Source: CF-46 sp963760735 (lineage in GTDB: Bacteria > Chloroflexota > Limnocylindria > Limnocylindrales > CSP1-4). Taken from it: a DNA stretch of 64,000 bases. Positions 34,524-42,981 of this stretch are shown here, piece by piece. The notes under the pieces are model-generated. The model was not told the origin of the DNA. It saw nothing but the letters and a program-made list of their open reading frames with translations, and made no database searches. The first letter of the stretch is position 1. Each line of letters begins with the position of its first letter. Location: assembly GCA_963760735.1 (NCBI GenBank), contig CAVXEB010000004.1:1302001-1366000 (forward strand), given 5' to 3'. The position numbers were made by a program, and so were the translations under genes.

Positions 34524-36011
34524 TCAGCGGAAGTACTCCATCGTGGTCACGAACGGGGCGATCCGGTGATCCGGGCCCATCGTGATGACGGAGGCGCCGT
34601 CGGTCTGGCCGCCCACGAGCAGGACGCGTCCGTCGTCCAGCAGGACCGGCGTGGGGGCCCATGCGACGGTGGCCCCGGTATCCGTGATCTGGTTGGTACG
34701 CGGATCGAAGATCGCCGACCACATCGTGAACTTGTCCTTGCTTCCCACGAAGTACAGGTTGCTTCCCACGAAGTACAGGCGACCGTCATCCAGGACGATG
34801 TGACCCTGGGGAAGGCCCGGCAGAGCGACCGGCGGAGCGAACTGATTCGTGCGCGGGTCCCAGAAGTCGAGCTGATACCCGAGGAGTTCATTCCCGTTCG
34901 TGTGGACGCTCTCGAATGCGACCCGGCCGTCCACCAGGCCGATCGGGCTGCCCAGATGGCCGTGCGGCGAGCGGGCGTCGAACGCGAACACCCGCGTCCA
35001 ATGGCCGGTTTCCGGATCGTAGATCTCGGCGGCGGCGCCGCCGCCCGCGACGTTGATCGGCAGGCCGTCCGGCACGAAGCCGGTCGCGACGAAGACGCGG
35101 CCGTCTCGAAGGACGGTGACATCCCGTCCGATCCGATCGGTGTGCAGGGAGCCGGTCAATCGCCAGGAGTCGGTCGCCGGGTCGAAGATCTCGGCCCGCT
35201 TGACGGCACCCACCTCGTCGCCGTCGGCATGGGGCGGCTCGCCGCCGACCATGAGAACACGGCCATCCGGCAGGGGCGCGAGATTCGGGTGGGCGCGTGG
35301 GATCTGCTGGGGTCGCGTGGGCGCAACCGTCATCGTGACCGGGTCGAACACGGTGGATACCCCCGGTCTGGTCGGATCAGCTCCGGCGTGGTCGCCGACC
35401 ATCAGGACCCGGCCATCCGGCAGGACGGCCGTCGACGTCACGTCGGTTGGCAGGCGAACGGTTGCCGATGTCCCGGTCGTGGGATCGAACACCTCGCCAA
35501 CGCCGGACGCGTCCCAGTCTCCTCCGATGATCAGGACCCGGCCATCGCGAAGACCAACGCCGATCGGACCGGCCCGCGGGACGATGAGGTCCGGAGCGGG
35601 CGTGTAGCGGCCGTGGGCGCGCGGGTCCACGGACGGCGGGGGCGACGTCGGTGCCGGCGAGGGAGCGAGGTCGGACGTCGGCGACGCGTCGAGCAGCGCC
35701 AGGTGGGTCGGCGTCGGGAGGATCGGCGCGGGCCGAAGGAGTCGACTGCCGACGACGGCCGAGGTCACCAGCGCCGCGACGAGGAGCGCCACGACCGCTG
35801 CCATGCGCACGGCGACGGGAAGGGCTCTCACGGTGGGTCCGCTCCTCGGCCACGGTGCGGGACCGGTGACGAGGGCCCGAAGCCCGCGACGCTGGGGGAG
35901 CCGTCGCGCGGTCGTCAGCGCCTCGGTCACGGCGTCATCGTCGATCTTCGTGGGGTCGACAGCCTCGAGCCACGCGGCCACGAGACGGTCCAGATCGGTC
36001 ATCGCCGTCAT
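34524..36011 (-). CDS. Membrane-anchored seven-repeat propeller protein, partner of an ECF sigma factor
   Basis: The protein has 495 residues. A cytoplasmic N-terminus of about 70 residues (DLDRLVAAWLEAVDP) is followed by one membrane span (VRMAAVVALLVAALVTSAVV). A Pro/Ser/Thr-rich linker and an outside domain come next. The outside domain has seven copies of an L-x-DGRVLxxGG motif, as in kelch/galactose-oxidase-like beta-propellers. The ATG overlaps the sigma-factor stop (ATGA), so the two are coupled. The layout matches an anti-sigma factor with external sensor, but no zinc anti-sigma motif (HxxxCxxC) is present. Its N-terminus resembles that of the protein at 37294-38640. The function is inferred. 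Confidence 0.75.
   Translation of the reverse strand: MTAMTDLDRLVAAWLEAVDPTKIDDDAVTEALTTARRLPQRRGLRALVTGPAPWPRSGPTVRALPVAVRMAAVVALLVAALVTSAVVGSRLLRPAPILPTPTHLALLDASPTSDLAPSPAPTSPPPSVDPRAHGRYTPAPDLIVPRAGPIGVGLRDGRVLIIGGDWDASGVGEVFDPTTGTSATVRLPTDVTSTAVLPDGRVLMVGDHAGADPTRPGVSTVFDPVTMTVAPTRPQQIPRAHPNLAPLPDGRVLMVGGEPPHADGDEVGAVKRAEIFDPATDSWRLTGSLHTDRIGRDVTVLRDGRVFVATGFVPDGLPINVAGGGAAAEIYDPETGHWTRVFAFDARSPHGHLGSPIGLVDGRVAFESVHTNGNELLGYQLDFWDPRTNQFAPPVALPGLPQGHIVLDDGRLYFVGSNLYFVGSKDKFTMWSAIFDPRTNQITDTGATVAWAPTPVLLDDGRVLLVGGQTDGASVITMGPDHRIAPFVTTMEYFR
34738..34779. repeat. In-frame 21-bp tandem duplication inside the propeller gene
   Basis: A 21-bp unit at 34738-34758 is repeated exactly at 34759-34779. 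It encodes the doubled heptapeptide LYFVGSN/LYFVGSK in the sixth propeller repeat. The exact identity of the two copies suggests a recent slippage event that adds seven residues without breaking the frame. Confidence 0.85.
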
Positions 36012-36559
36012 GCCGGCTGCCCTCCCGCGACGGTCGCGCGCTCGGCGGCATCGAGCGACGCGCGCATGGCCTGCATCGCGTGATGCAGTCGCGAGCCGAC
36101 GGTGCCGTACGGGATGTCGAGGATGGTCGCGATCTCCCCGAGAGAAAGCCCGACGAGGTGGTGGAGGACGACGACGACGCGATGGTCGTGGCTGAGGAGA
36201 TCGAATGCGCGGCCCAGCTGATCGTGGAGCTCGATGTCCGCGATCTCGTTCCGGGCCGCAGCCACGCTGTCGGACAAGTCCACGATCGTGATCCCCATGC
36301 GCCGTCGTCGTCGGTCCTGGTCCCGACAGGCGCGAACGACGAGCCGGTAGGCCCATCCGTCGAACCTGGTCGGATCGCGCAGCGTCGCCAGATCACGCCA
36401 CATCGACACGAGCGCCTGCTGGACGGCATCCTCGGCGGCGTCCCGATCACGAAGGACCCGGCTGGCAACGAGGAACAAGCGAGGCGCCGAGGCCCGAGCG
36501 ATCTCCTCGTATGCCTCGCGATCGCCTCGCTGTGCCCGCCCGACCAGCCCGACGTCCAT
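36008..36559 (-). CDS. ECF-type RNA polymerase sigma factor
   Basis: This 183-residue sigma-70 family factor has only regions 2 and 4. Region 2 covers about residues 10-80 (LFLVASRVLRDRDAAEDAVQ, then FDGWAYRLVVRACRD). Region 4 covers about residues 110-165, with the HTH in LSLGEIATILDIPYGTVGSR. It overlaps the downstream membrane propeller gene by ATGA, the usual sigma/anti-sigma arrangement. It is likely held at the membrane until an outside signal is sensed. The 147-bp spacer to the divergent nitroreductase carries its promoter. Confidence 0.9.
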   Translation of the reverse strand: MDVGLVGRAQRGDREAYEEIARASAPRLFLVASRVLRDRDAAEDAVQQALVSMWRDLATLRDPTRFDGWAYRLVVRACRDQDRRRRRMGITIVDLSDSVAAARNEIADIELHDQLGRAFDLLSHDHRVVVVLHHLVGLSLGEIATILDIPYGTVGSRLHHAMQAMRASLDAAERATVAGGQPA

Positions 36560-36706
36560 CGGCTGTCCCCTGCGACTTCGCCCGCCACGGGGCGCTCACC
36601 CTGTACGTGGCCAGAAAGCGAAGAGTCTTTCAGTTCCGGAGACGCCACAACAACCGTGGATCGGCGGATGACGGACGATGCCGCCGCCAGCGTATCGGAG
36701 GAAGCC

Positions 36707-37297
36707 ATGGATTTCGCCGACGTCGTCATGAAGCGGCGGGCGGTGCGCCGGTTCGAGGAGGGCGGGGTCGACCGCGAGGTGATCGAGCGGATCGCCCGGC
36801 TCGCCCAGCGAGCACCGTCGGCGGGCTTCAGCCAGGGCCAGCGGCTCGTCGTGGTCACCGAGCCCGAGCGCCGGCGCGAGGTCGCCCGCGCCTGCGGCGA
36901 GGAGTACTACCTCGACGACTTCGGGCCGTGGATCAGCGAGTGCGCCGCCCAGTTCGTCCCGTGCGTGTCGGAGGAGATCTACCACCGCCGCTATCGGGAG
37001 CCGGACAAGCTCGACGACGACGGGCGCGAGATCGACTGGCCCGTCCCCTACTGGTTCGTCGACGTGGGCGGGACGATGCAGAACATCTGGCTCGCCGCGG
37101 TGAACGAGGGCCTGGGGTGCGGCTTCGTCGGGACGGACGATCTGCAGGCGCTCCGCGACGTCCTCGGGCTGCCGGCCGAGTTCACGCCGATCGGCGTCAT
37201 GCCGGTCGGGCGGCCGCTCCCGGACGTGCGGTCACCCAGCCTCAAGCGAGGCTGGGTGCCGTTCGAGGAGTTCGCCCGCTGGGAGCGGTGGGGCTAG
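36707..37297 (+). CDS. Nitroreductase-family protein
   Basis: This FMN-dependent nitroreductase-fold protein has 196 residues. RRAVRRFEEGGV near the N-terminus is the FMN phosphate-binding segment, RAPSAGFSQGQ follows, and GCGFVGTDD is the later FMN loop. An insert around residues 60-105 is rich in charged residues. Substrates of the family include nitro compounds, quinones and flavins. A GGAGGAAG lies directly before the ATG; an in-frame ATG 39 bp upstream is possible. It converges with the membrane-protein gene with a 4-bp overlap and is divergent from the first ECF sigma gene. Confidence 0.82.
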   Translation: MDFADVVMKRRAVRRFEEGGVDREVIERIARLAQRAPSAGFSQGQRLVVVTEPERRREVARACGEEYYLDDFGPWISECAAQFVPCVSEEIYHRRYREPDKLDDDGREIDWPVPYWFVDVGGTMQNIWLAAVNEGLGCGFVGTDDLQALRDVLGLPAEFTPIGVMPVGRPLPDVRSPSLKRGWVPFEEFARWERWG

Positions 37298-38640
37298 TTG
37301 AAGTGGAAGCTCTGGATGATCGGCATCGCTTCGGCGAAGAACGACTCGGTGCGGGCGGGATCGAGTGACGTGAGGGTGATATCGACCATCCGTCCCTCGC
37401 CGATGTCGACGAAGACGTAGCGATCCGCCTCGCCAACTCCGACCCCGTCGATCCCGGTGTCGCCGTGCTCGCTGAAGATCAGGGTTGCGTACGGCGCGCC
37501 GTTTGACCAGTCGCACGTCCGCTTCCAGCTCGGTGCGATCGAGACGTCCAGCCACCGGCCAGGATGTCCATCGATGGTGATGTCGTGGATCGGACCGGCG
37601 ACGACGCTCGGTCGCGCGGCGATCCACTTGGTGAATGCGTCGGCGCTCTGCGGGATGGGACGGGTGACCGCGGCGTATGGGCATTGGTCGGCGTCCTGCT
37701 CGGCCGCCTCCACCCGCGGGAACATCCAGACAAAGAGCGTTCGCTGATCCTGCGGGAGCTCGTACTGGCTTGCGGGCACCAGGTTGAACCGCCCACGGTT
37801 GTCGATCGGGTTGGACCAGCCATCCGGAACCGTGTAGGTGAGCGACCCGAAGGTTGGCTGCCAGGTCCCGATCCGATCGGACGACGTCCGGGCGTCCAGC
37901 GTCTGCGACATCCAGGTCCCGGCCTCGAGCTGACCGAAGCAGCCGTCCGCGCCGACATGGCACGGGTCGCTGCGATACCACGTCCCGGGGACGGCACTCT
38001 CGCGGGCCACGCACGTATCGGAGCCTGACGAGATCGTCAGGATCCGGCCGCCTGGAGACAAGACAAATGGATACGTCCCGACGGCTCCGGCCAGGCACTC
38101 GTCGCCCTTCGTGGTGACGAGGCGGAGCGGTCCGGCGCCGGGACTGATCGCCTGCGACGCCAGGGCTCCGCCGAGCTTGGCACCGCTGAGGACGAACGTG
38201 CCGGCGTCCGGGGAGCCCCCGGCACTCAGGATGATCTCGGGCTTGTGGGCCAGCCCGAGCCCGGGGATCGTTCGAGCGTCTCCGAGCCACGTGCCGGCGA
38301 GCGACGCGGGAATGGCCACCACCGGCGATGAAGGAACGGCCGCCGAGCTCGTCGCGGGTGACGACGCGATGGCCGACGGCGAGGGACCGGCGACGCTGGT
38401 CGATGGTGATCTGTTGAGGAGGACCGCGCCTCCGACGGCCGCCGCGAGGACGGCCACGCAGGCAGCGATGAGCATTCGAGTCATGCGAAGGGGCCTCCGG
38501 ATCGGGTGCAGCCACGGCCCCGCCTGGGGGGTGACCGCAACCTCGTCGAGGACGGCGGCAATCGCGTGGTCGGGCGCCTCGTCGGGCATCAGGTCGAGCC
38601 AGGCTCGAACGATCCGATCGGAGTCGTTGGTCGTGGTCAT
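37294..38640 (-). CDS. Single-pass membrane protein, partner of the second ECF sigma factor
   Basis: The protein has 448 residues. The cytoplasmic N-terminus (SDRIVRAWLDLMPDEAPDH) is similar to that of the protein at 34524-36011. A membrane span (MLIAACVAVLAAAVGGAVLL) and a Ser/Pro-rich linker come next. The outside domain of about 320 residues has six or more cysteines and many Trp/Gly turns, including SLTYTVPDGWSNP. No family is recognised for that domain. It overlaps the sigma gene by ATGA and is expected to be its membrane-bound regulator, although the zinc anti-sigma motif is missing. The regulatory role is inferred from the repeated gene order. Confidence 0.7.
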   Translation of the reverse strand: MTTTNDSDRIVRAWLDLMPDEAPDHAIAAVLDEVAVTPQAGPWLHPIRRPLRMTRMLIAACVAVLAAAVGGAVLLNRSPSTSVAGPSPSAIASSPATSSAAVPSSPVVAIPASLAGTWLGDARTIPGLGLAHKPEIILSAGGSPDAGTFVLSGAKLGGALASQAISPGAGPLRLVTTKGDECLAGAVGTYPFVLSPGGRILTISSGSDTCVARESAVPGTWYRSDPCHVGADGCFGQLEAGTWMSQTLDARTSSDRIGTWQPTFGSLTYTVPDGWSNPIDNRGRFNLVPASQYELPQDQRTLFVWMFPRVEAAEQDADQCPYAAVTRPIPQSADAFTKWIAARPSVVAGPIHDITIDGHPGRWLDVSIAPSWKRTCDWSNGAPYATLIFSEHGDTGIDGVGVGEADRYVFVDIGEGRMVDITLTSLDPARTESFFAEAMPIIQSFHFN

Positions 38641-39191
38641 GCCATCCGTCCTTCGGGGACGACCGGCGCCGCGTCGGCCTCGACGGCCGCGCGCAGCACC
38701 CGGGTCGCGTAATGCAGTCGCGAACGGGCCGTCCCGGCCGGCACGCCGAGGGTTTCGGCGATTTCGGTCAGCGGCAGCCCGATGTGGTGGTGCAGGACGA
38801 AGACGGCTCGCTGCTCGATCGAGAGCCGCTCGAACGCCCGATCGAGGGCGTCCCGGTCGACGACCGACAGCAGGCCGTCCGGTCCGACCGGTCCCTCGAC
38901 CGGCAGGATCCGGATGTGCGTCGCCCATGACTTGCGACGCCTGGCCTCGGCGTAGCAGGCATGGACCAGGAGACGTCGCAGCCAGGCCTCGAAGCGGGCC
39001 GGGTCGCGCAGGGTGGGCAGGCTCCGCCAGGCCGTGATCAAGGCGCCCTGCAGGGCGTCCTCGGCCAGGTCGGTGTCGCGCAGGATCCGGGTTGCGATCG
39101 CGTACATCCGGTCGCTGGTCAGCAGGACCAGGTCCCCGAATGCCTCCCGATCGCCGTGCCGGGCCCGCTCGACGAGCTCGTCCACCGCCAC
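38637..39191 (-). CDS. ECF-type RNA polymerase sigma factor
   Basis: This 184-residue sigma factor with GTG start has region 2 at about residues 10-80 (MYAIATRILRDTDLAEDALQ, FEAWLRRLLVHAC). Region 4 has the HTH LPLTEIAETLGVPAGTARSR. It is clearly paralogous to the factor at 36008-36559, and each is coupled to a membrane protein with a related N-terminus. The upstream GGTCACCCT on the genome strand resembles the GCTCACCCT upstream of the first sigma gene and may be a shared promoter element. Confidence 0.9.
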   Translation of the reverse strand: MAVDELVERARHGDREAFGDLVLLTSDRMYAIATRILRDTDLAEDALQGALITAWRSLPTLRDPARFEAWLRRLLVHACYAEARRRKSWATHIRILPVEGPVGPDGLLSVVDRDALDRAFERLSIEQRAVFVLHHHIGLPLTEIAETLGVPAGTARSRLHYATRVLRAAVEADAAPVVPEGRMA

Positions 39192-39243
39192 TCCCTCGGT
39201 GAGCCACGCCGGATGGCGCGGTCACCCTCAATGAGTGTGCGGG

Positions 39244-40197
39244 TCAGGGCAAACGTTCAGCGGGCTGCGACCATCGCCTCCCGAGGCTGCCGCGGGTGAT
39301 GAGGACGCCCGCCACGATGACGACGCCGCCGACCACCTGCCCCACTCGGATCGCCTCCGACAGGAAGATCGCCGCCAGGACGACCGCCAGCGCCGGGACG
39401 AGGAACTGGTAGGCGGAGGTCCGGGTCGGCCCGACGACGCGCACGCCGTTCTGGACGATCACGTTCGACACGCCCGCCGCCAGGAACCCGGAGTACAGGA
39501 CCGCCGCGATGGCCTCCGGCGGCACGGACGACAGCCCGGCTGACGAAAGCTGGCCGATCGCGATCGGGGCGAGCACGAGCGTCCCGGCCACGGTGGCCCA
39601 CGCCGTCGCCCGCAGGGGGCTGTACCGCCCGAGGAACGGCGCGCCGAAGGCGAGATAGACCGACCAGCAGAAGGCCGCGAGGAGGGTGATCGCCTCGCCG
39701 GCGAGCTCGCTCCCCAGGCTGAGCCCGTACCCGGACGCGATCACGATCGCGACCCCGACGAACGAGATCACGCCGCCCGCGAGCTTGGCCGGCGTCAGGA
39801 CGTCGGACCGGGCGAGCACTGCGAGGAAGGCGACGAGCACCGGGGTGGACGCGATGATCAGGGCCGAGTCGCCGGCGGGGATCGTCGACAGGCCGGTCGT
39901 CCAGAGGATCTGGTAGATCCCGAAGCCCAGCGCGCCGAGGCCGGCGATGGCGAGCAGGTCCCGTCGCGGCAGCCCGACCGAGCCCTCACGCCAGCGCAGC
40001 AGCACAAACAGTGTGACCGAGGCGATCGCGAACCGGAGGAACGTGAACCCGACGGGCGGCAGCACCGCGAGGGCCGACTTGACGACGATGAAGTTCGCCG
40101 CCCACAGGACCATGACCGCGAGGACGGCGGCCTCGGCCACGCGGCGTTCGGATGCGGTGAACCGCGAGGACCCGGCGGGCGGACGCGCCGCAGACAC
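39244..40197 (-). CDS. EamA/DMT family transporter
   Basis: This 317-residue permease of the drug/metabolite superfamily has ten predicted spans in two EamA repeats. The first begins near AVLAVMVLWAANFIVVK and the second near ITLLAAFCWSVYLAFGA. Such proteins export amino acids, nucleosides or other metabolites; no substrate can be named. It starts with GTG just after a perfect hairpin at 40202-40227. That hairpin terminates the upstream operon and may also limit readthrough into this gene. Confidence 0.85.
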   Translation of the reverse strand: MSAARPPAGSSRFTASERRVAEAAVLAVMVLWAANFIVVKSALAVLPPVGFTFLRFAIASVTLFVLLRWREGSVGLPRRDLLAIAGLGALGFGIYQILWTTGLSTIPAGDSALIIASTPVLVAFLAVLARSDVLTPAKLAGGVISFVGVAIVIASGYGLSLGSELAGEAITLLAAFCWSVYLAFGAPFLGRYSPLRATAWATVAGTLVLAPIAIGQLSSAGLSSVPPEAIAAVLYSGFLAAGVSNVIVQNGVRVVGPTRTSAYQFLVPALAVVLAAIFLSEAIRVGQVVGGVVIVAGVLITRGSLGRRWSQPAERLP

Positions 40198-40201
40198 CGA
40201 A

Positions 40202-40269
40202 ACGCCCGCCGGTTCGCCGGCGGGCGTCGTCGCCTCGGTCGTCGCCGCCGCGCCGGCCGGCGCGGCGGC
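40202..40269 (-). terminator. Two adjacent strong hairpins ending the exporter operon
   Basis: GCCGCCGCGCCGG (40244-40256) and CCGGCGCGGCGGC (40257-40269) form a perfect 26-bp palindrome 14 bp after the small membrane-protein gene. Seventeen bases further on, ACGCCCGCCGG (40202-40212) and CCGGCGGGCGT (40217-40227) form an 11-bp stem around a four-base loop, followed by TTT on the minus strand. Together they look like a tandem terminator for the operon that begins at 44114. Confidence 0.7.
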
Positions 40270-40283
40270 TTCGGGACGTCCGA

Positions 40284-40439
40284 TCAGGCGCCTTCGCGAT
40301 CGAGCTCGAGCAGGTCGTCCTCCTGCTCCTCGGTGACCTTCAGCCAGACGAACAGGCCGGCGAGGACGATGAGCGGGATGACGATCAACGCGGCGAGCGT
40401 GATGCCGAGGGCGACCGCGACGGTCTTCAGGGCCTTCAT
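40284..40439 (-). CDS. Small single-span membrane protein (51 aa)
   Basis: The 51-residue product has a short basic start (MKALK), one long hydrophobic segment of about 28 residues, and an acidic tail (TEEQEDDLLELDREGA). AGGAGG lies 8 nt before the ATG, which strongly supports translation. It is the last gene of the exporter operon and is followed at once by two terminator hairpins. It is not recognised as a known family. A small regulator or stabiliser of the ABC-2 exporter is a reasonable guess only. Confidence 0.65.
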   Translation of the reverse strand: MKALKTVAVALGITLAALIVIPLIVLAGLFVWLKVTEEQEDDLLELDREGA

Positions 40440-40503
40440 GTGCGTTTCCTCCTTGCGTGCCCGGTTGGTCGGGATGGGCAGGTCCTCGGGTGGGTTGTTC
40501 GGG

Positions 40504-41025
40504 TCAGGCGGTGGCCGACTTGGGTGTCGGGATCGGGACCCGGAGAGTCGGACCCCGGGCGACGAGCTCCGCGATGTCGTCGCGAGTGAACTCGGCGAGG
40601 ATGTGCTGGCCGCCCTGCTGGGCGGTCTGGAAGAGCCGGACGACGAAGGCGCCGTCCTGCTCGAAGAAGAAGACGTCGCGCGGCTTCTGCTCGTCCATGT
40701 AGCGGCCGATGACGCGCAGGGCGGTCTCGTAGAACCCGGCGTCACGGTGCGGCTCCGGACCCGGCTTGCCGCGACGGGCGACCGACTCCTCCATGAACCG
40801 GGCGATGTCGTCGTCGAGGAAGGTCAGCGTCTCCTTCGCCTGCTGACCCAACGACTCGGACCAGGTCCCGCCGGCGGCACCGCTCGTGACGATGCCCTGG
40901 ACGATGAACCCGTCGGGCGCTTCGACGAGGAGGATCTCGCGCATCCCACGCTGATCGATGAAGGCTCCGATCGAGCGGAAGACCTCCTCGAAGTCCTGGC
41001 GCGGGCTTCCCTCGTAGATGCGCAT
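40504..41025 (-). CDS. Uncharacterised protein made of two duplicated units
   Basis: This is a soluble 173-residue protein of unknown function. It is an internal duplication. IGAFIDQRGMREILLVEAPD (residues 19-38) aligns with IGRYMDEQKPRDVFFFEQDG (106-125). The following TLTFLDDDIARFMEE (67-81) aligns with ILAEFTRDDIAELVA (142-156). Each unit would be a helix, a beta hairpin and a DDIA helix. The start was chosen at the ATG preceded by GGGAGG rather than one eight codons upstream. It lies between the ABC-2 permease and the small membrane protein, so it probably works with the exporter. Confidence 0.7.
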   Translation of the reverse strand: MRIYEGSPRQDFEEVFRSIGAFIDQRGMREILLVEAPDGFIVQGIVTSGAAGGTWSESLGQQAKETLTFLDDDIARFMEESVARRGKPGPEPHRDAGFYETALRVIGRYMDEQKPRDVFFFEQDGAFVVRLFQTAQQGGQHILAEFTRDDIAELVARGPTLRVPIPTPKSATA

Positions 41026-41086
41026 CAGGCCTCCCTCTTGGGTCGGCAAACCGCCGCGCTCGGCGCGGCCGGGTGGTCGCCGATGG

Positions 41087-42055
41087 TCAGGAGCCGGTGG
41101 TCCGGTCGAGCAGCCCGCGATCCTTCGCCCGTCGGTCGCTCGCCCGGAAGACGGCCAGTGCCGCGAGTGTAGCCACCGCCCCGCTCACCGACAAGGCAAG
41201 AACGATCGTGGCGGGATCCGGCGCGGCATTTCCCGTTGCCTGTGCGTAGAGGGATCCGCTGCCGCCGATGGAGGAGAGACCGCCGGGGAACAGGGCCTGC
41301 CGGACGCCCTCGATCCACCACGTCAGCGGCGTCAGCAGGCCGATCGCCTGGACGACGGTCGGCAGGACCGCGAGGGGAAACACGACGCCGGAGACGAGGA
41401 ACAGGGCGCCCGCCGCAGCCTCGGGATAGGACCACGACTCCTGGCGCGTCTGCATGCAGATCGCCGCGAGCAGGAGACCGATCGCGAGGATCGCCCCGAC
41501 GCCGAGCACCATCACGACGAGGAGGAGGATCCAGTCGACGGCTCCGAGGTCGAACGGCACCCCGAGGACGAGGATGCCGACGCCGAGCGTGATCGCGGCC
41601 CCCATCGCCCCCACGCCGATCCGGGCGACGCCGCGGCCGAACACGACGGCAAGGAAGTCGCTCGGGCTGACGTACAGGTACTTGAGCATCCGGTACCGCT
41701 CGCGGTCGTCGAGGATCATCCACGCAAGCCCGCTCACCCCGGACAGCACGAAGGACCAGAGGGCGCTGCCGACGACGACGAACGCCCGGTATTGGGGCTG
41801 CGATCCGCCGCTGATCACCTCGAGCATGAAGACGAGGATCAGCGCGGAGGCGAGCGGCTTCGCGACCGAGTAGATGAAGAACAGGACGGGATCGGTCCAG
41901 TTCGCCTCCATCTGCCAGCCGAGACGCGCCGCGGTCGTGAAGCTTCGCCGGAGGTCGATCCAGCCGCGGCCGCGGGTCCGCGCCGGGTCGAAGCCGCCCC
42001 ACGCCGGTGATCCGAGACCGGCCGCGCCCGGGCGGACGGGCGCCTCGGCGGTCAT
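41087..42055 (-). CDS. ABC-2 type transporter permease
   Basis: This 322-residue membrane protein has six spans in the ABC-2 pattern. The cytoplasmic N-terminus ends near LGWQMEANWTDPVLFF. The conserved C-terminal stretch TPLTWWIEGVRQALFPG lies before the last span. It is read from an ATG overlapping the stop of the upstream permease. It forms a heterodimeric exporter channel with that permease, driven by the ATPase at 42978-44114. Confidence 0.85.
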   Translation of the reverse strand: MTAEAPVRPGAAGLGSPAWGGFDPARTRGRGWIDLRRSFTTAARLGWQMEANWTDPVLFFIYSVAKPLASALILVFMLEVISGGSQPQYRAFVVVGSALWSFVLSGVSGLAWMILDDRERYRMLKYLYVSPSDFLAVVFGRGVARIGVGAMGAAITLGVGILVLGVPFDLGAVDWILLLVVMVLGVGAILAIGLLLAAICMQTRQESWSYPEAAAGALFLVSGVVFPLAVLPTVVQAIGLLTPLTWWIEGVRQALFPGGLSSIGGSGSLYAQATGNAAPDPATIVLALSVSGAVATLAALAVFRASDRRAKDRGLLDRTTGS

Positions 42056-42981
42056 TGCCAGCGCACCGAGAGGCGGCCCTCGGCACGCGCCCGGCGCTCC
42101 AGCGTCGTGAGCGCCCAGCGGGCCAGGGCGAGGAACACGACCACCATCGCGACGAGGATCAGCGCCTCGACCCCGGGTGGTGGCGTGCCGGTCGGGTAGG
42201 CCGAGCCGGCGAACGCCAGCTGGCGCATCGCGTCCAGCCCGACGGCCAGCGGCAGGATGCTGATCGCGACCGAGCCGAGCAGCCCGAGGCTGGCGATCGG
42301 GAAGTTCAGACCCGACACGAAGTAGACCGGCTCGACGAGCAGCTGGGTCAGGTGCCACGCCTCGCGGCCCCACATCAGGAACAGGCTGGCGAGGACCATC
42401 CCGAGGCCGTACAGGGCCGCGAGGGTCAGGAAGAAGACGGCGATCAGGAGGAACCACTGGTCGACCGAGAACGACACGCCGAACAGGGTCGTCGCGATGA
42501 TCAGCACCGCGGCCGCCCGGGTCGAGCTCATCACGAATCCGCCGAACGCCATGCCGAAGAGGACGGCCATGATGTTCATCGGCGCCGCGAAGTAGAGCTC
42601 GAGGTTGCCCTGGCTCTTCTCCCACCACAGCTGCTGGGCCATCATCCAGATCACGTTCAGCCAGAACGCGGTCATCGCCCCGCCAACAACGACGAAGCCG
42701 ATGTACTGCGGCGGCGCCTGCAGCGCGCGGTAGACGTAGACGAAGGCCGCGGTGGACAGGAACGGCAGCAGGATCTCGAAGAAGACCCAGCTCTTCTCCC
42801 GGAACAGACCCGTGATCCGCGGGTAGGCGCGGCCGTGGACGGTCCGCAGGTTCGTCAGCAGGACCTGGCGGCGCGTCCACTCGGCGGCCGCCTGCGGGCT
42901 CGCCGTCGGGCGGTAGACGAAGGCCGAGCGCTTGGGCAGGTCGCGACCCGCGGCGCCCGAGGCCGGCGCGCCGGCGCTCAC
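42052..42981 (-). CDS. ABC-2 type transporter permease
   Basis: This 309-residue permease with GTG start has six hydrophobic spans, and FPIASLGLLGSVAISILPLA is near the last ones. ABC-2 features include the long first cytoplasmic segment and a conserved stretch before span 5. It overlaps the ATPase stop by GTGA and the next permease by ATGA. DrrB- or lipid/antibiotic-type export is possible; the sequence gives no substrate. Confidence 0.85.
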   Translation of the reverse strand: MSAGAPASGAAGRDLPKRSAFVYRPTASPQAAAEWTRRQVLLTNLRTVHGRAYPRITGLFREKSWVFFEILLPFLSTAAFVYVYRALQAPPQYIGFVVVGGAMTAFWLNVIWMMAQQLWWEKSQGNLELYFAAPMNIMAVLFGMAFGGFVMSSTRAAAVLIIATTLFGVSFSVDQWFLLIAVFFLTLAALYGLGMVLASLFLMWGREAWHLTQLLVEPVYFVSGLNFPIASLGLLGSVAISILPLAVGLDAMRQLAFAGSAYPTGTPPPGVEALILVAMVVVFLALARWALTTLERRARAEGRLSVRWQ

